From positions 1-64,000 of IMG/VR virus record IMGVR_UViG_3300025280_000001: a DNA stretch of 64,000 nt. One strand, given 5' to 3'. The notes beneath the pieces were generated by a model. It did not search any database, was not told the origin of the DNA, and saw only the letters and a program-made list of their open reading frames with translations. How positions within the stretch are numbered: position 1 is the first letter of the stretch; each line of letters starts with the position of its first letter. Of the stretch, positions 62,863 through 64,000 are shown piece by piece. The translations under genes were made by a program, and so were the position numbers. This DNA comes from a virus.

Positions 62863-63438
62863 GGGAAGAAAGATATGGACAATCGACACTGTCCAAGAAA
62901 AGTGTTGGATGCTGACTTGTGAGGGCGGAACATCCCTAGATCCACAAGGTTCATATCCTAGGTATGAGCAACAACAGCAGTCACAGATTCAAACCACTGT
63001 TCCTTCTTGGGTAGCAGCAGAGCTACCAAGAAGACAACAAGAATATAGGTCTGGAAAGGACCCAGGTTCCTACCTCGGTAGGGAGAAGACTGTTGGCAAC
63101 GACAGTCACTAATCCGAATTAACCTTTCCTGAGGCGCACCTAGTATAAGACAGGTGTGACAGGTGAGACAGATGGGCACTTCCTGCGGGATGCGGTCTGT
63201 CCCTGTCCTCATGCACACATGCGTGTGTGTGTGAGGATAGACACTTTTGATGGACGTTATGATAGTCCGTTAGCTTTACACCAGCTAAAGGTGTAGTTCA
63301 AGAGCACAAGATGCTAACTCTTGGAAGGCAGAAGTATTACGATCCAATGGATGTGACATGGAGGAAACGCCCAGATATGGGAACACACTCCGTCGTTGAA
63401 ATAATACACGGTGGTCCCCTCACATCCAACTAATAATC

Positions 63439-63525
63439 GGGGAGTAGCAGTAAGGGTCTCCGTTCGAGTAACCAAGATATTCGGAAGGACTTTGCATCCG
63501 TACGCTTGGATATCTGCTACTTCCC
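63439..63525 (+). ncRNA. 12-bp stem element, copy B
   Basis: GGGGAGTAGCAG (63439-63450) pairs with CTGCTACTTCCC (63514-63525), 11 Watson-Crick pairs and one G-T, around 63 bases. Compared with copy A (1849-1924), one T-A pair has become C-G and one G-C has become G-T while pairing is kept. Interiors are not obviously alike. Confidence 0.62.
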
Positions 63526-63638
63526 TTTAACTAATGCTCGACGGAGCAGTTCGTGGCTGAATAATCTCTTCAGTAAGGAGATAAGGCACACAGTAGACCG
63601 TGGTGGTCTGACCAATGCACATAATGTGTGAGGTCATC

Positions 63639-63649
63639 CTCGTAACTGA
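63639..63649 (+). repeat. 11-bp repeat shared with RNAP 2 leader
   Basis: CTCGTAACTGA here is also at 59928-59938 in the structured leader before RNAP 2. In both places it lies in or beside a hairpin. Short enough to be chance. Confidence 0.4.
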
Positions 63650-63928
63650 GGATAAGGTGATAGATGGTTGTAACAAATAATATTGCTCCTCTGTCTTGTA
63701 GGTAATAAAAGAATCCTACCGAACACAATATACTTTCTGCTACCTGATCAGTAGTGGGACTGGGATAATGCCCCAGTGCAGATACGTCCAAACTGCGACA
63801 ACAAAGCGGACGCAATATACAGAGTTTTTGCTGTGCTGTGACCTCTCTACAAAAGGTGAGATGCTCCGGCTTAGTCCACCATTGTTTAATAGACCATAAA
63901 CGGACTACAAACTAACAGGAGGTATCTT

Positions 63929-64000
63929 ATGACGATGCACACAAGAGGACTGGAATCAGCACCCCCAACAGAGATTATTCAACTAATTGATGGGGAATAT
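63929..64000 (+). CDS. hypothetical protein, 3' end outside window
   Basis: ATG 63929 follows ACAGGAGGT, a strong ribosome binding site, and 24 codons run to the window edge (begins MTMHTRGLESAPPTEIIQLI). Joined to base 1 of the window, the frame would continue without a break into the 77-codon partial frame at 1-234, as expected if the molecule is circular or circularly permuted; otherwise the rest lies outside. No family recognised. Confidence 0.6.
   Translation, partial: MTMHTRGLESAPPTEIIQLIDGEY

Larger units (their letters stand above)
62863..63928 (+). ncRNA. ~1.1-kb gene-poor region dense in hairpins
   Basis: No convincing gene. Perfect or near-perfect stems recur: TGGACA/TGTCCA (62876-62895), a 11-bp one-bulge hairpin (63004-63032), CCTAC-CTCG-GTAGG (63069-63082), GACTGT/ACAGTC (63088-63107), CACACA-TGCG-TGTGTG within CCTCA/TGAGG (63207-63236), a 9-bp long-range stem TGGATGTGA/TCACATCCA (63348-63428), TGCTC-GACG-GAGCA (63535-63548), AGACC/GGTCT (63595-63609), ATCCTC/GAGGAT (63636-63653), GTAGG/CCTAC (63698-63719), ACTGGG/CCCAGT (63759-63777). 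One or several large structured RNAs are likely. Confidence 0.6.

Noticed and set aside
62909-63112. 67-codon + frame rich in Gln (MLTCEGGTSLDPQG start)
   Set aside because: No good ribosome binding site, and it contains an 11-bp hairpin (63004-63032) and two further perfect hairpins. Kept as a possibility only if homologues conserve it as protein.
63207-63236. GT dinucleotide repeat as a phase-variable tract
   Set aside because: It is not in a gene and is fully explained as one arm of a perfect hairpin with CACACA.
1-64000. tRNA genes and CRISPR arrays
   Set aside because: I looked for T-loop motifs (GTTCGA, GGTTCAA) with matching acceptor stems and for regular repeats with spacers. The GTTCGAG at about 63463 has no cloverleaf around it, and no array was seen.

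Overview
The window is most of a genome, or a near-complete one, of a lytic T7-like podovirus, probably marine. The T7 gene order is plain: single-subunit RNA polymerase, then replication genes (SSB, RusA resolvase, primase-helicase, family A DNA polymerase, 5'-3' exonuclease), then portal, scaffold, major capsid, tail tube A and B, gp17-like tail fibre/spike, small and large terminase, and internal virion proteins. Every gene I accept is on the + strand. Genes are tightly packed, often with ATGA or TAATG overlaps, and have AGGAG-type ribosome binding sites, so the host is a bacterium. An adenosylcobalamin-dependent ribonucleotide reductase and a sulfotransferase-like gene are typical marine-phage accessory genes. 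No integrase, repressor, tRNA or CRISPR was seen.

Layout. 1-2.4 kb: small early genes, a DUF932 gene, and a structured non-coding stretch ending in a consensus sigma70 promoter. 2.4-15.7 kb: RNA polymerase 1, phosphoesterase, a second sigma70 promoter, DNA replication and nucleotide metabolism. 15.7-24.5 kb: head module with portal, three adhesive or decorative structural proteins, a tiny basic protein, a coiled-coil membrane protein, scaffold, capsid and a terminator. 24.5-34.4 kb: tail tube, tail fibre/spike and terminases. 34.4-59.4 kb: about 25 kb (nearly 40% of the window) of putative internal/ejection proteins, ending in one uninterrupted 5565-codon gene. 59.4-64 kb: a region visibly richer in G+C with a second, very divergent single-subunit RNA polymerase, three small ORFs, terminators and about 1.5 kb of DNA dense in perfect inverted repeats that looks like structured RNA.

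Most unusual points. (1) There are two single-subunit RNA polymerases. The second (59992-61956) is short and hard to recognise but keeps the D, K, Y, D and R catalytic positions. (2) The giant protein carries a PD-(D/E)XK nuclease that appears to be inserted between motif I and motif II of a DEDDy 3'-5' exonuclease. (3) Two distant copies of a stem element (1849-1924 and 63439-63525) differ by a compensatory base-pair change, which supports a real RNA. (4) About 1.1 kb at the right end is nearly gene-free and full of hairpins and a three-way junction. (5) A LysM protein has an HEIGGH zincin motif, and the giant protein has a degenerate version (HEVME).

How the genes may work together (inference). 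Host RNA polymerase reads the sigma70 promoters. RNA polymerase 1 then transcribes middle and late genes. RNA polymerase 2 may serve a separate promoter class or the structured-RNA region. The giant nuclease-bearing virion protein may enter the cell with the DNA.
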